In this document: positions 1-8,314 of the stretch, piece by piece | Position numbering within the stretch: the stretch's first letter is position 1 | How the letters are laid out: each line of letters opens with the position of its first letter | Origin: Paenimyroides ummariense | GTDB taxonomy: Bacteria; Bacteroidota; Bacteroidia; Flavobacteriales; Flavobacteriaceae | Length of the DNA: 55,626 nt | NCBI RefSeq assembly: GCF_900115115.1 | Contig: NZ_FOVI01000019.1 | Coordinates: 1-55,626 of the forward strand | Direction: 5' to 3' | Translations under genes and position numbers: made by a program | Notes under the pieces: model-generated | Database searches by the model: none | The model's input: the letters and a program-made list of their open reading frames with translations, nothing else | Told to the model about the DNA's origin: nothing

Positions 1-437
1 TATCTGATTTAGCAATGAACGAACCAAACGTAAAATGGTTCTTAAGTGCTGCAGATGCTGCTAAGCTAATGAATGAGCTTTCGCCAAATACACCGTTAAC
101 AGATGCAACCACGTATTACGGCGTTCTTGTAACACCTAACAACTGTGGAAGTTTAGTTCCAACCGCAGTTAAAGTAACGATAAACTTAAGCAATGCAGAG
201 TTAGACTTAACACAGTTGAAATACTATCCGAACCCGGTTGATTCTGAATTAAACATCAGCTATATTGAAGAGATCAAGAAAGTTGAAGTATTCACAATCA
301 CAGGTCAAAGAGTATTTGGAAACGACTACCAAGGCAACGAAGTAAAAGTTGATTTAAGCAGATTGAGTGCAGGAACTTATCTGGTTAAAATAGAAACAGC
401 GAAAGCTTCACAGTTTGTGAAAATCGTTAAGAAATAA
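1..437 (+). CDS. C-terminal end of a type IX-secreted protein (partial)
   Basis: The reading frame is open to the left edge of the window (codons Ser-Asp-Leu-Ala precede the first visible Met at 15), so this is the 3' part of a longer gene. The last ~75 residues are a type A type IX secretion sorting domain: a YYPNPV motif, a beta-rich stretch with the ITGQRVF pattern, then LSAGTYLVKIET and a basic KIVKK end. Such domains direct export across the outer membrane and are then cleaved. The functional part lies outside the window, so its activity cannot be given. A hairpin terminator follows 25 bases after the stop. Confidence 0.85.
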   Translation, partial: SDLAMNEPNVKWFLSAADAAKLMNELSPNTPLTDATTYYGVLVTPNNCGSLVPTAVKVTINLSNAELDLTQLKYYPNPVDSELNISYIEEIKKVEVFTITGQRVFGNDYQGNEVKVDLSRLSAGTYLVKIETAKASQFVKIVKK

Positions 438-461
438 GATTAATCAAACACAATTATAACA

Positions 462-495
462 AAACAAAGGCGGGTGAAAACCTGCCTTTGTTTTT
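462..495 (+). terminator. Rho-independent terminator
   Basis: A hairpin with arms AAACAAAGGCGGGT and ACCTGCCTTTGTTT (one mismatch) and a short GAAA loop runs into a T tract. It follows the type IX-secreted gene. The A-rich left arm could also let it act for the opposite strand. Confidence 0.8.
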
Positions 496-527
496 TGTTA
501 ACGTTTTATTCTCTAGCTTTAATCTAC

Positions 528-1826
528 CTACTTAAGGCTACTTTTGTTTTCATTGAAGTTTGCTAAAAGTACATCGTGAATATCGGCGGCACTTGGTAGT
601 TCAAAAAGTTCAAGGTTAAAGTATGGAACCACCGCTAAAATATGATCAAAAATATCAGCCATAATGCCTTCGTATTTAAGCCATTCTACGGTGTCTGTAA
701 AGGCATAAACTTCAATAGGTAAACCGTGTTCGGTAGGTTGTAGGTGTCTTACCATTATGGGGAATTGTTTGTGTATTTTAGTATTGTTTAGTAAATACCG
801 TTTTGTGTACTCGCGAAACAAACCAATATTGGTCATTCTACGCCCGTTTACCAGCATCGTGGGGTCGTCAACATGGTTAAGGTTATAAGTGCTTATTTCC
901 TGCTGACGTTCGATGATATAAGATTTTAAAAGTTTGATTCGTTTTAAATCTTCTATTTCATCTTCCTTCAAAAAACGGATCGATCCAATTTTAATATTGA
1001 GTGATCTTTTTATACGGCGACCACCCGATTTCTGCATGGTTCGATAGTTCTTAAAGGAATCACTTATCAGTGCATATGTAGGAATGGTAGTTACGGTTTT
1101 ATCGAAATTTTGAACTTTTACAGTACTTAAATTAATCGTTAAAACGGTTCCGTCTGCTGCATATTTCTGCATTTCGATCCAATCGCCCACACGCACCATA
1201 TCGTTAGACGATACCTGAATGCTTGCAACAAATCCCAGAATGGTATCCTTAAAAACCAATATTACAATTGCCGATGCCGCACCCAATGCTGTTAATAAAC
1301 CGTAAGGTTCTTTGCCGGTTAATTCCGAAAAAATCAAAATGGCGCAAACAATATAAAGTAAAATGGCAACTACCTGAAAATAACTGTCTAATGGTTTGTC
1401 TGTAAATCGTTTGCGGCTGTTTAAAACATCTTTAAACGTATAAAAAATCGACTTTAATAAAAGGGTAAATGTTATAATAATGGCAATATCTACCATCTTT
1501 ACAGTGCCATTGGTTATTTGCGGAAAACCAGTAAATATAAGGGGTAACGATTGTTTTGCAATAATTAGCGGAATTAAATGCGTAATGTACTTTAAAACTT
1601 TATTGTGAATTAAAAAATCGTCGAAACGGGTTTTACTTCTTCTGATGGTTTTTATAAGCAGCAACATTAAAATTCTGCGCAATACATAATCAATCACATA
1701 TAAAATAACAAAAAATGCAATGAGCAGTAAAATAGTATTGATGTAATGCGATGCCTGACTGCTTAAACCGGCTTCTTTAAGTAAATTGTATCCAAAGGAA
1801 TAAATGGTGCTTTGTAATTCGTTCAT
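528..1826 (-). CDS. ybdG: Mechanosensitive channel, MscS family, YbdG type
   Basis: An inner-membrane channel of 432 aa that would release solutes on hypo-osmotic shock. Several N-terminal membrane segments (roughly residues 25-60, 80-100, 105-130, 155-200) precede the MscS pore helix and beta domain (ALGAASAIVILVFKD, then NDMVRVGDWIEM). The stretch from the pore helix through SDSFKNYR, GGRRIKRS and RRMTNIG to the C-terminal EIYAFTDTVEWLKYE segment follows E. coli YbdG closely, including the large insertion in the cytoplasmic domain. Length fits that subfamily (about 415 aa in E. coli). It is oriented like the OmpA-like gene upstream but is separated from it by a terminator, so it probably has its own promoter. 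Confidence 0.93.
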   Translation of the reverse strand: MNELQSTIYSFGYNLLKEAGLSSQASHYINTILLLIAFFVILYVIDYVLRRILMLLLIKTIRRSKTRFDDFLIHNKVLKYITHLIPLIIAKQSLPLIFTGFPQITNGTVKMVDIAIIITFTLLLKSIFYTFKDVLNSRKRFTDKPLDSYFQVVAILLYIVCAILIFSELTGKEPYGLLTALGAASAIVILVFKDTILGFVASIQVSSNDMVRVGDWIEMQKYAADGTVLTINLSTVKVQNFDKTVTTIPTYALISDSFKNYRTMQKSGGRRIKRSLNIKIGSIRFLKEDEIEDLKRIKLLKSYIIERQQEISTYNLNHVDDPTMLVNGRRMTNIGLFREYTKRYLLNNTKIHKQFPIMVRHLQPTEHGLPIEVYAFTDTVEWLKYEGIMADIFDHILAVVPYFNLELFELPSAADIHDVLLANFNENKSSLK

Positions 1827-1840
1827 GTAAATGTATTTGA

Positions 1841-1874
1841 AAAAAATCCCGGATGTTACCTCGGGATTTTGCTT
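1841..1874 (-). terminator. Terminator of the OmpA-like lipoprotein gene
   Basis: On the minus strand, arms AAAATCCCGAGG and CCGGGATTTT flank a TAACAT loop and are followed by T residues. It begins one base past the stop codon of the OmpA-like gene. Confidence 0.8.
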
Positions 1875-2753
1875 TTATAAGTCGTTTAATAATTTAGATA
1901 TTTCGTCTAATTTCGGCGTTAAGATAACTTCTATTCGTCGGTTTTTTGCCTTGCCTGTTGCGGAACTGTTTGATGCAATCGGAGCAAATTCACTGCGTCC
2001 GGCTGCCGTAAGGTTCTTTTTATCGATGCCATTGGTTTGTTCGATAATATTAACGATTGCCGTAGCACGTTTGGTTGACAAATCCCAGTTGTTTGTGATG
2101 CCGCCACCTAAATTACCCATGATTTTATCGTTATCGGTATGCCCTTCAATCAAAATAGCAATATCAGGATTTTTAGCTAACACTTCAGCCAATTGTTCCA
2201 CTGCATTTTTACCTTCGTTACTCACTGTCCAACTTCCTGAAGGAAACAACAATTTGTTTTCCATTGAAACATAAACCTTTCCGTTTTTTTGTTCAACCGT
2301 TAAACCTTTTCCTTCAAATTCAAACAAAGCTTTAGAAAGCGATTCTTTTAAATTGCGCAGGTTTTTATCTTGAGCGGCTAATTTGCCTTCTAATTCGGCA
2401 ACACGTGAAGATTTTCCGTCCAATTCTTTCTTTAAACTGTTTAAGCGTTCAATTTCTGCCTTGATTGCCTGATCGCTGTTTTTCTCTAAACTGCCGTATT
2501 CTTTTTGCAGTTGATCGTACGCAACTTTTAATTTATCGCGTTCAGCAACAGCATCTTCTAACTGACTTTGTAATGATTGATTCTTCGTTCCCAAATCAAA
2601 CGACTGCGATTTTAAATCACTCGATTCGCCTGTTAAACGCTCTAATTCTTCGGCACAGTTTTTATATTTCGCGTCTAATTCATTGTACAATCTTCTGGTA
2701 ACGCAGCTTGTTAAAAGCGGTATGCAGCAAGCCGCCAATAATATTTTTTTCAT
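1875..2753 (-). CDS. OmpA-family peptidoglycan-binding lipoprotein
   Basis: A 292-aa lipoprotein with signal MKKILLAACCIPLLTSC, where the LTSC lipobox gives a lipidated Cys17. Residues ~25-140 form a long coiled coil rich in Glu, Lys, Leu and Gln. The C-terminal ~130 residues are an OmpA/Pal-type domain with FPSG, IEGHTDND, WDLSTKRATAIVN and NRRIEVIL, the motifs that bind diaminopimelate in peptidoglycan. The likely role is to tether the outer membrane to the cell wall, with the coiled coil as spacer. It has its own terminator. The upstream spacer holds a palindromic repeat, so the promoter is probably within or near it. Confidence 0.92.
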   Translation of the reverse strand: MKKILLAACCIPLLTSCVTRRLYNELDAKYKNCAEELERLTGESSDLKSQSFDLGTKNQSLQSQLEDAVAERDKLKVAYDQLQKEYGSLEKNSDQAIKAEIERLNSLKKELDGKSSRVAELEGKLAAQDKNLRNLKESLSKALFEFEGKGLTVEQKNGKVYVSMENKLLFPSGSWTVSNEGKNAVEQLAEVLAKNPDIAILIEGHTDNDKIMGNLGGGITNNWDLSTKRATAIVNIIEQTNGIDKKNLTAAGRSEFAPIASNSSATGKAKNRRIEVILTPKLDEISKLLNDL

Positions 2754-2780
2754 ATTTCTAAATGTTTTTTATTAACCTCC

Positions 2781-2926
2781 ACCACATAGAAACATAGATT
2801 TTTCTTATGTTTTTAAAAGATTATGATAGATGTTTTACTTTTCGCATAGCACAAACTATGTGAAAAATAATATAATTTTCTATCCCATCTTTTACAATTA
2901 GTTATAATTCTATTCGTCTATGTGGT
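2781..2926. repeat. Palindromic intergenic element, ACCACATAGA ends (copy A)
   Basis: A 146-bp non-coding element bounded by perfect 10-bp inverted ends ACCACATAGA and TCTATGTGGT. An inner palindrome GCATAG...ACTATGTG lies near the middle. The same ends and the same kind of inner palindrome recur at 18575-18694. No open frame is present. It fills most of the spacer between exonuclease III and the OmpA-like gene. Confidence 0.75.
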
Positions 2927-2968
2927 TAATTTTTATTTATTTTGAATTACACCCAACGGTTGTTTTTA

Positions 2969-3730
2969 TTAATCAATTTCTATTGCAACCGGGCAATGAT
3001 CAGAATGTTTAGCATCAGGCAAAATGTACGCACGTTTTACACGATCTTTCATGTTTTCGGCTATTAAATTATAATCAATTCTCCAGCCTTTGTTATTGTT
3101 GCGGGCATTTGCACGGTAGCTCCACCACGAATAATGATGCGGTTCCGGATTCAACATACGGAACGAATCTAAAAATCCATTCTTCATAAAAGTATCCAGC
3201 CATTCGCGTTCTTCAGGTAAAAAGCCCGAAACTTTTGCATTACGAATAGGATCATGAATATCAATTGCCTGATGACAAATATTGTAATCGCCACAAATAA
3301 TCAAGTTTGGAACATCTTTTTTCAGCTCATTGATATAATTCTGAAAATCTGCCATGTATTGAAATTTATGGCTTAAACGATCAATATTCGTACCTGAAGG
3401 AAGGTATAAAGACATCACCGAAACATCGTCAAAATCAACCCGAACGTTTCTTCCTTCCTTATCCATATAATCAATTCCGGTACCAAAAACAATTTGCTTG
3501 GGTTCGTTTTTACACAAAATGGCAACGCCGCTGTAGCCTTTTTTTTCTGCCGAAAAATAATATTGGAACGGATATCCGGCAGCCGTAATTTCTAAAACCG
3601 GAATTTGATCCTGTGTTGCCTTAATTTCCTGTAAACAAATAACATCGGGGTTTGCAGCCTGCAACCAATCTAAAAATCCTTTGGTAATAGCAGCGCGAAT
3701 TCCGTTAACGTTGTATGATAAAATTTTCAT
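2969..3730 (-). CDS. xth: Exodeoxyribonuclease III
   Basis: A 253-aa AP endonuclease/3'-5' exonuclease for base excision repair. It starts MKILSYNVNGIRA and carries the family metal and catalytic motifs in order: LQEIKA (~residue 35), SLYLPSG (~107), ICGDYNICH (~145, the GDxN catalytic site), WWSYRANARNNNKGWRIDY (~200) and the terminal SDHCPV with the catalytic His. Length is normal for the ExoA/Xth family. A TATTTTTG -7 element on the minus strand (3750-3757) sits about 20 bases before the start. The gene is monocistronic and divergent from the acyltransferase. Confidence 0.96.
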   Translation of the reverse strand: MKILSYNVNGIRAAITKGFLDWLQAANPDVICLQEIKATQDQIPVLEITAAGYPFQYYFSAEKKGYSGVAILCKNEPKQIVFGTGIDYMDKEGRNVRVDFDDVSVMSLYLPSGTNIDRLSHKFQYMADFQNYINELKKDVPNLIICGDYNICHQAIDIHDPIRNAKVSGFLPEEREWLDTFMKNGFLDSFRMLNPEPHHYSWWSYRANARNNNKGWRIDYNLIAENMKDRVKRAYILPDAKHSDHCPVAIEID

Positions 3731-3931
3731 TTATAAGTAGGTGTTTTGTCAAAAATACATATTTCGTTTTTTAAGAAAAATACATTTAACGACTTATTTT
3801 GTTTTTAAATGTAAATTATATTATTAACAATTTATTAAACTAAAGTAAATTTTATTATATTTAAAACCTTAACCTTAGATTAAAACTGCATTATAATGAA
3901 ATGGGTTTTAAACAGGTGTGAAAGGAATTGT

Positions 3932-3939
3932 TATCTTTG
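3932..3939 (+). promoter_or_regulatory. Bacteroidota -7 element for the OlsF-like gene
   Basis: TATCTTTG matches the TAnnTTTG -7 consensus, 15 bases before the ATG at 3955. A T-rich stretch at 3906-3910 is at suitable -33 spacing. Confidence 0.6.
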
Positions 3940-3954
3940 CAAAAAAATAGTTAA

Positions 3955-5772
3955 ATGGGGTTAGTAACCGCTAAAGAAATTGCGCGCGTAATAAAATTAG
4001 ATAAGTACGGGTTTATTGGTACTTTTTCTGGTTGGTTATTAATGAAAGTGCTTAAAATATCACAATTAAACAAAATATACGACCGAAACAAACATTTAGA
4101 AGATGTTACTTTTTTAAATGCCATTTTAAACGAATTTCAGATAGAATTTGAAATTGATCCCGAAGAATTAAAACGCTTACCTAAACAAGGTCCATATATT
4201 ACCATATCGAACCATCCGTTGGGAGGTATTGACGGAATTTTGCTGTTGAAATTAATGCGCGAACGCGATCCTGATTACCGTATCATCGCGAATTTTCTGT
4301 TGCATAGAATTGAGCCTTTAAAACCTTATGTAATGCCGGTTAATCCGTTTGAAAATCATAAAGATTCCAAATCGAGTGTTTTAGGATTAAAGGAAACCTT
4401 ACGCCATTTAAGCGACGGAAAACCGTTGGGAATTTTTCCGGCAGGTGAAGTATCGAATTTTGAAGAAGATAATAAAATTGTAGATAAACCTTGGGAAGAA
4501 GGTGCTTTAAAACTGATTAGAAAAGCACAAGTTCCGGTGGTTCCTATTTATTTCCACGCAAAAAACAGCAAGTTGTTTTATATGTTGTCTAAGATCAGTC
4601 CAACATTACAAACAGCCAAGCTTCCTTCTGAATTGTTAACACAGAAAGACCGAGTAATTCGCGTGCGTATTGGAAAACCAATCACCGTTGCCGAACAAAA
4701 CGAACATGGAGCATCCATAGAAAATTTTGGAAAATTTTTACGTCAGAAAACCTATCTGCTGGCAAATACCACAAAAGACGACGATAAAAAACAATACATA
4801 AAAATACCATCGTTTAAACTGCCAACGCCTCCACCAAAAGAAATCGAACGCCCGGTGCTTCAAGATTTAATGGTGAAGGAAATAGAAAATTTGCGTAAGA
4901 GCGATGATCGTTTGCTGCAAAGCAAAAATTACGAGGTTTTTTTGACCGATGCTACCAATATTCCGAATATTTTGCGTGAAATTGGCAGGTTACGTGAAAT
5001 TACTTTTAGAGCTGTTGGTGAAGGAACAAATGAATCGATCGATTTAGATAAATACGATACCTTTTACAAACACATGTTTTTGTGGGACGACGATGCTAAG
5101 TGCATTGCCGGTGCCTACCGCATGGGCATTGGTAAGGATATTTATGCAAAGCACGGTATTAACGGGTTTTATTTAACCGAATTGTTCCGTTTTGAATCGG
5201 AGTTACACGGTATGATGGAACAATCAATAGAAATGGGTCGCGCCTTTATTATTGGCGAATACCAGCTAAAACCAATGCCGCTGTTCTTGTTGTGGAAAGG
5301 TATTGTACACACTACGTTACGTTACCCGGAACACAAATATTTAATTGGCGGGGTAAGCATCAGCAACCAGTTTTCAGATTTCAGTAAATCGTTGATGATC
5401 GAGTTTATGAAGTCACATTTTTACGATCCGTATGTGGCACAGTATGTTCAGGCTAAACAAGAATACAAAGTACGTTTGAAAGATGCCGATAAGGATTTTG
5501 TTTTTAACGAAGCCGAAGCCGATTTGAATAAATTCGACAAGTTGATTGAAGAAATAGAACCAGGCGGATTGCGTTTGCCGGTTTTAATTAAAAAGTACAT
5601 AAAACAAAACGCACGGGTAGTGGCTTTTAACGTAGATCCCTTATTTAATAATTCGGTTGATGGATTAATGTACATACGTATTGTTGATTTACCCGAAAGC
5701 ACCGTTCGCCCCGTAATTGAAGAACTACAATTAGAACTGGAACGCAAGATAAACGAAAAACAAGAAGAATAA
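3955..5772 (+). CDS. olsF: OlsF-like bifunctional acyltransferase (LPLAT + GNAT domains)
   Basis: A 605-aa protein with two acyltransferase domains. Residues ~50-265 are a lysophospholipid acyltransferase domain: NHPLGGID with His87 and Asp93 as the acyltransferase motif, and GIFPAGEVSNF (~159-169) as the acceptor-side motif. Residues ~320-520 resemble the OlsB-type GNAT N-acyltransferase fold (EIGRLREITFRAVGEGT, GAYRMGIG, ELFRFESELHG, EMGRAFI). This order matches OlsF, known in Serratia and Flavobacterium johnsoniae to make ornithine lipids: the C-terminal domain N-acylates ornithine and the N-terminal domain adds the second acyl chain. Substrate use here is inferred from domain order. The gene stands alone with its own promoter and terminator. 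Confidence 0.85.
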   Translation: MGLVTAKEIARVIKLDKYGFIGTFSGWLLMKVLKISQLNKIYDRNKHLEDVTFLNAILNEFQIEFEIDPEELKRLPKQGPYITISNHPLGGIDGILLLKLMRERDPDYRIIANFLLHRIEPLKPYVMPVNPFENHKDSKSSVLGLKETLRHLSDGKPLGIFPAGEVSNFEEDNKIVDKPWEEGALKLIRKAQVPVVPIYFHAKNSKLFYMLSKISPTLQTAKLPSELLTQKDRVIRVRIGKPITVAEQNEHGASIENFGKFLRQKTYLLANTTKDDDKKQYIKIPSFKLPTPPPKEIERPVLQDLMVKEIENLRKSDDRLLQSKNYEVFLTDATNIPNILREIGRLREITFRAVGEGTNESIDLDKYDTFYKHMFLWDDDAKCIAGAYRMGIGKDIYAKHGINGFYLTELFRFESELHGMMEQSIEMGRAFIIGEYQLKPMPLFLLWKGIVHTTLRYPEHKYLIGGVSISNQFSDFSKSLMIEFMKSHFYDPYVAQYVQAKQEYKVRLKDADKDFVFNEAEADLNKFDKLIEEIEPGGLRLPVLIKKYIKQNARVVAFNVDPLFNNSVDGLMYIRIVDLPESTVRPVIEELQLELERKINEKQEE

Positions 5773-5784
5773 TTGTTACTATAC

Positions 5785-5815
5785 AAAAGGCTAAATTAAT
5801 TATTAGCCTTTTTTT
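5785..5815 (+). terminator. Rho-independent terminator after the OlsF-like gene
   Basis: AAAAGGCTAA and TTAGCCTTTT arms around an ATTAATTA loop end in a run of T. Confidence 0.8.
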
Positions 5816-5883
5816 ATTTTGTTTAATATTATGTTAATTTTTTTGTTATATTTACAGTACAGTTAATTAAAAAATATAACATT

Positions 5884-6954
5884 ATGAAAAAATTACTTTT
5901 TTTATTGGGGGGGGTAGTAGCCCTTACAGCGTGTAGTGAAGATGCGTATCAGGAAGCCGAATTGCAAAACGAAGAAACCGGTTCGCAATAACAAACCAAC
6001 AGTTTTGATGACAACAGTCCTGGTGGACTTGGCTCGGGAGGTATAAGCCAATTGGCTACAAATTATTTTTCGCCTTGGGATATTTGGTACAACAGAAATG
6101 GCTTTGAAGGACTGCAACCATCGTATGGAATTAGCAATGGTGACGAGGATGAAAACTATTCGCCTTATAGATTAGAGGTGTATGCGTGGGTAGGCTTAGC
6201 CTATTTTGATGGCGATAACGATGGAATATTTAATGATTATAGCTTACCTGCGGCTAACCAGATCGTTGCCAATATGGCTACAAACCCAGCTCAATATCAA
6301 AATTTACTTACTTTTAATGCGGGACAACCTCAAGAAGTTGGTAATCTTGTAAAAACAATTAATCCCTTGGTCTTTCAGCCGCAGCAAAGCGCAAGAATTG
6401 AAGATTTACAAGACCATTTACCTATGCCTGGAGGAACACTTCCTAGATATCCTAGTTTTACCCCGCCTTGGGCTTTTGGACAATGGGCAGATGGTTTTGA
6501 TTTTGCTGGAACATTACAACCGCAAGAAGAACTCTTATTAAGAGATTACGGTAAAGTGTTTTTTTACGAAGTTGAAGTTTTTGAAGCAGCCACTAATGCT
6601 TTTGTAGGTACGTACATTTTGCATCCCGAAATAAAAACATTATCTGGCGGACTAGTTAATAAATGGCATCCGGTTGAAAATACACCAGGCGGAGGAATAC
6701 AATTACAAGGAAACTTACCTTTTGGCAGTTTTAATTTGCATTATTATACAGATGGGTCATTCAACCCTACGACATATAGTAATTTTGGAAGTGGTTCTGG
6801 ACAATGTAACTCATTTGAATTAGTTTTTGAAGCACCAAGTATTAAACACCAGCATACTATAACAGGTAGTGTGCCTAAAACGCTAACTATGGATATTTGG
6901 CAAGACGTTCCCACTTTTTGGCAACGTTCAGCGTTGCATTTAAGAGTACATTGA
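5884..6954 (+). pseudogene. Lipoprotein gene interrupted by an in-frame TAA
   Basis: An ATG at 5884 opens a clear lipoprotein signal, MKKLLFLLGGVVALTAC (lipobox LTAC). After 35 codons the frame meets TAA at 5989-5991, in the context Gln-stop-Gln, and then continues open in the same frame to 6954. Without the stop the product would be 356 aa. The downstream 300-aa stretch can start at the ATG at 6052 but would lack any export signal. A single C-to-T change in a CAA codon would explain the stop. A run of eight G (5907-5914) inside the signal sequence is a possible slippage site. The body (YFSPWDIWYNRNGFEGL, FDGDNDGIFNDY) matches no family I recognise. A sequencing error cannot be excluded. Confidence 0.7.
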
Positions 6955-6970
6955 TAGAAAATTAAAGTGT

Positions 6971-7093
6971 GTGTCTTAAAAGTACCCAACGTTGTCATTC
7001 CGAACTTGTTTCGGAATCTCATAATCTTGATTTTCAATATTTAATGAGAAGCCGAAGTGAATTCAGCTTGACAATAGCTACCTTTTAAGACAC
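6971..7093. mobile_element. MITE-like element with 12-bp inverted ends
   Basis: A 123-bp non-coding element with perfect terminal inverted repeats GTGTCTTAAAAG (6971-6982) and CTTTTAAGACAC (7082-7093). Inside are two REP-like modules: TGTCATTCCGAAC...CGGAATCTC and GAGAAGC...GCTTGACA. Related modules recur at 14327-14433 in a different order. No target-site duplication was established. Confidence 0.6.
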
Positions 7094-7119
7094 GCTCTTT
7101 ACTTATAATTCTAAAAATT

Positions 7120-8166
7120 ATGAAAAAGTATTTACTGGTTTTAATAACTGTATTATGTTTTAACTACATATATAGTCAGGTTTTGTACACCGAAAATTTC
7201 AACAATCACAGTGTTGGTAATCTTGGAACCGATGTTACCGGTAAAATACCCGGGCAATGGGGGTGGTATACCGGTTCGGCTTATACACAGGCAAACAGTT
7301 TTTTTACCATTGAAAACGAAACGGGCAGAGGCAAGGTATTGAATATAAGTACCGGTTTAACTTATGCAGAGGCGCTTGGTGCATGGAAAACAAACTTACA
7401 CCCTTTAATGGCTAACCATTTGCCGGGAAATGATGTGCTGATGTTTGAAATTGATTTTTATACTGGTCCAAAACACCCAGGAAACGCAGGAGGGTATGCT
7501 AATATAAGATTATATAGTATTGGTGATCCAAATTCTCCGATAAATCCACCTGAAGGTTTGGCTAATATTGCTTTTATGAAAACAAACGGCATCTTTTATG
7601 ATGGTTCTACCGATGGTAACCAGCACTTTTACTTACCTTTTAACACTTGGGTTAAACTTATCGTGTATTTAGATTACCCTAACAAAAAAGTGTATTATCA
7701 TACGCCATCTTTAAATAAAGTATCTTCTCGTGATTTTTTAAAGTATAAAACGTCAACTAATCTTATACAAGACTATCCTTTATCAAATATCGTAATAGAT
7801 GTAATAGTGTCAACGGGAGCAAATGATCCTCAAATTTATAGTCGAAACCGTTATGATAATATTAAAATTACGGCATTAAATGCAGTACCGCCAGAGGTTA
7901 TAAGTTTAAGCACCAACGAACAATTAGCTGCAAAGTTTAACATGTACCCAAACCCGGCAGCAACTGTGGTGAACATAACTAACAGCGAAAATATGTTGGT
8001 AAACCAAGTTACGGTTTATAATATGGCAGGTAAACAGGTAAGCACACAAAACTTTAATAACGAAACTGAAATACAGTTAAATGTAGAAAACTTGGCAAGT
8101 GGTACCTATATGCTGCATTTACAAACCAATGAAGGTACAGCGGTTAAAAAACTGGTTAAAAAATAG
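7120..8166 (+). CDS. Type IX-secreted protein with a lectin-like N-terminal domain
   Basis: A 348-aa protein with signal peptide MKKYLLVLITVLCFNYIYSQ. The mature N-terminus (VLYTENFNNHSVGNLGTD) and the beta-rich body to ~residue 245 look like a concanavalin/laminin-G jelly-roll domain, as often found in Bacteroidota surface proteins. From ~270 a type A sorting domain follows (FNMYPNPAATVVNI, VTVYNMAGKQV, LASGTYMLHLQT, KKLVKK). It is probably exported by the type IX system and either released or attached to the surface. No catalytic motif was seen, so binding of glycans or adhesion is only a guess. It follows the MITE-like element and converges on the metalloprotease gene. Confidence 0.85.
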   Translation: MKKYLLVLITVLCFNYIYSQVLYTENFNNHSVGNLGTDVTGKIPGQWGWYTGSAYTQANSFFTIENETGRGKVLNISTGLTYAEALGAWKTNLHPLMANHLPGNDVLMFEIDFYTGPKHPGNAGGYANIRLYSIGDPNSPINPPEGLANIAFMKTNGIFYDGSTDGNQHFYLPFNTWVKLIVYLDYPNKKVYYHTPSLNKVSSRDFLKYKTSTNLIQDYPLSNIVIDVIVSTGANDPQIYSRNRYDNIKITALNAVPPEVISLSTNEQLAAKFNMYPNPAATVVNITNSENMLVNQVTVYNMAGKQVSTQNFNNETEIQLNVENLASGTYMLHLQTNEGTAVKKLVKK

Positions 8167-8220
8167 ATTTTTTGCTGTATATTGTAATTTGTATTAATGT
8201 AAAGTGTAAAAGTTAAGAAT

Positions 8221-8255
8221 CAACCTTGCAAAAGTTCTAAACTTTGGCAAGGTTT
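8221..8255 (+). terminator. Terminator-like hairpin 1 between convergent genes
   Basis: AACCTTGC and GCAAGGTT arms enclose a loop that can itself pair (AAAGTTCTAAACTTT). It is followed by a short A/T stretch and lies 55 bases after the stop of the plus-strand gene. Confidence 0.6.
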
Positions 8256-8261
8256 AAAAAC

Positions 8262-8296
8262 AATAAAAGCGACCAAATTTAATGGTTGCTTTTATT
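8262..8296. terminator. Bidirectional terminator between convergent genes
   Basis: AAAAGCGACCA and TGGTTGCTTTT arms (one mismatch) around AATTTAA, with A and T tracts on opposite sides. It can therefore serve both the plus-strand secreted protein and the minus-strand metalloprotease. Confidence 0.75.
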
Positions 8297-8314
8297 TATA
8301 TATGAATATTAAAA

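Noticed and set aside
1831..2274. Plus-strand frame of 147 codons opposite the OmpA-like gene
   Set aside because: It is antisense to the conserved peptidoglycan-binding domain, with no signal, promoter or family match.
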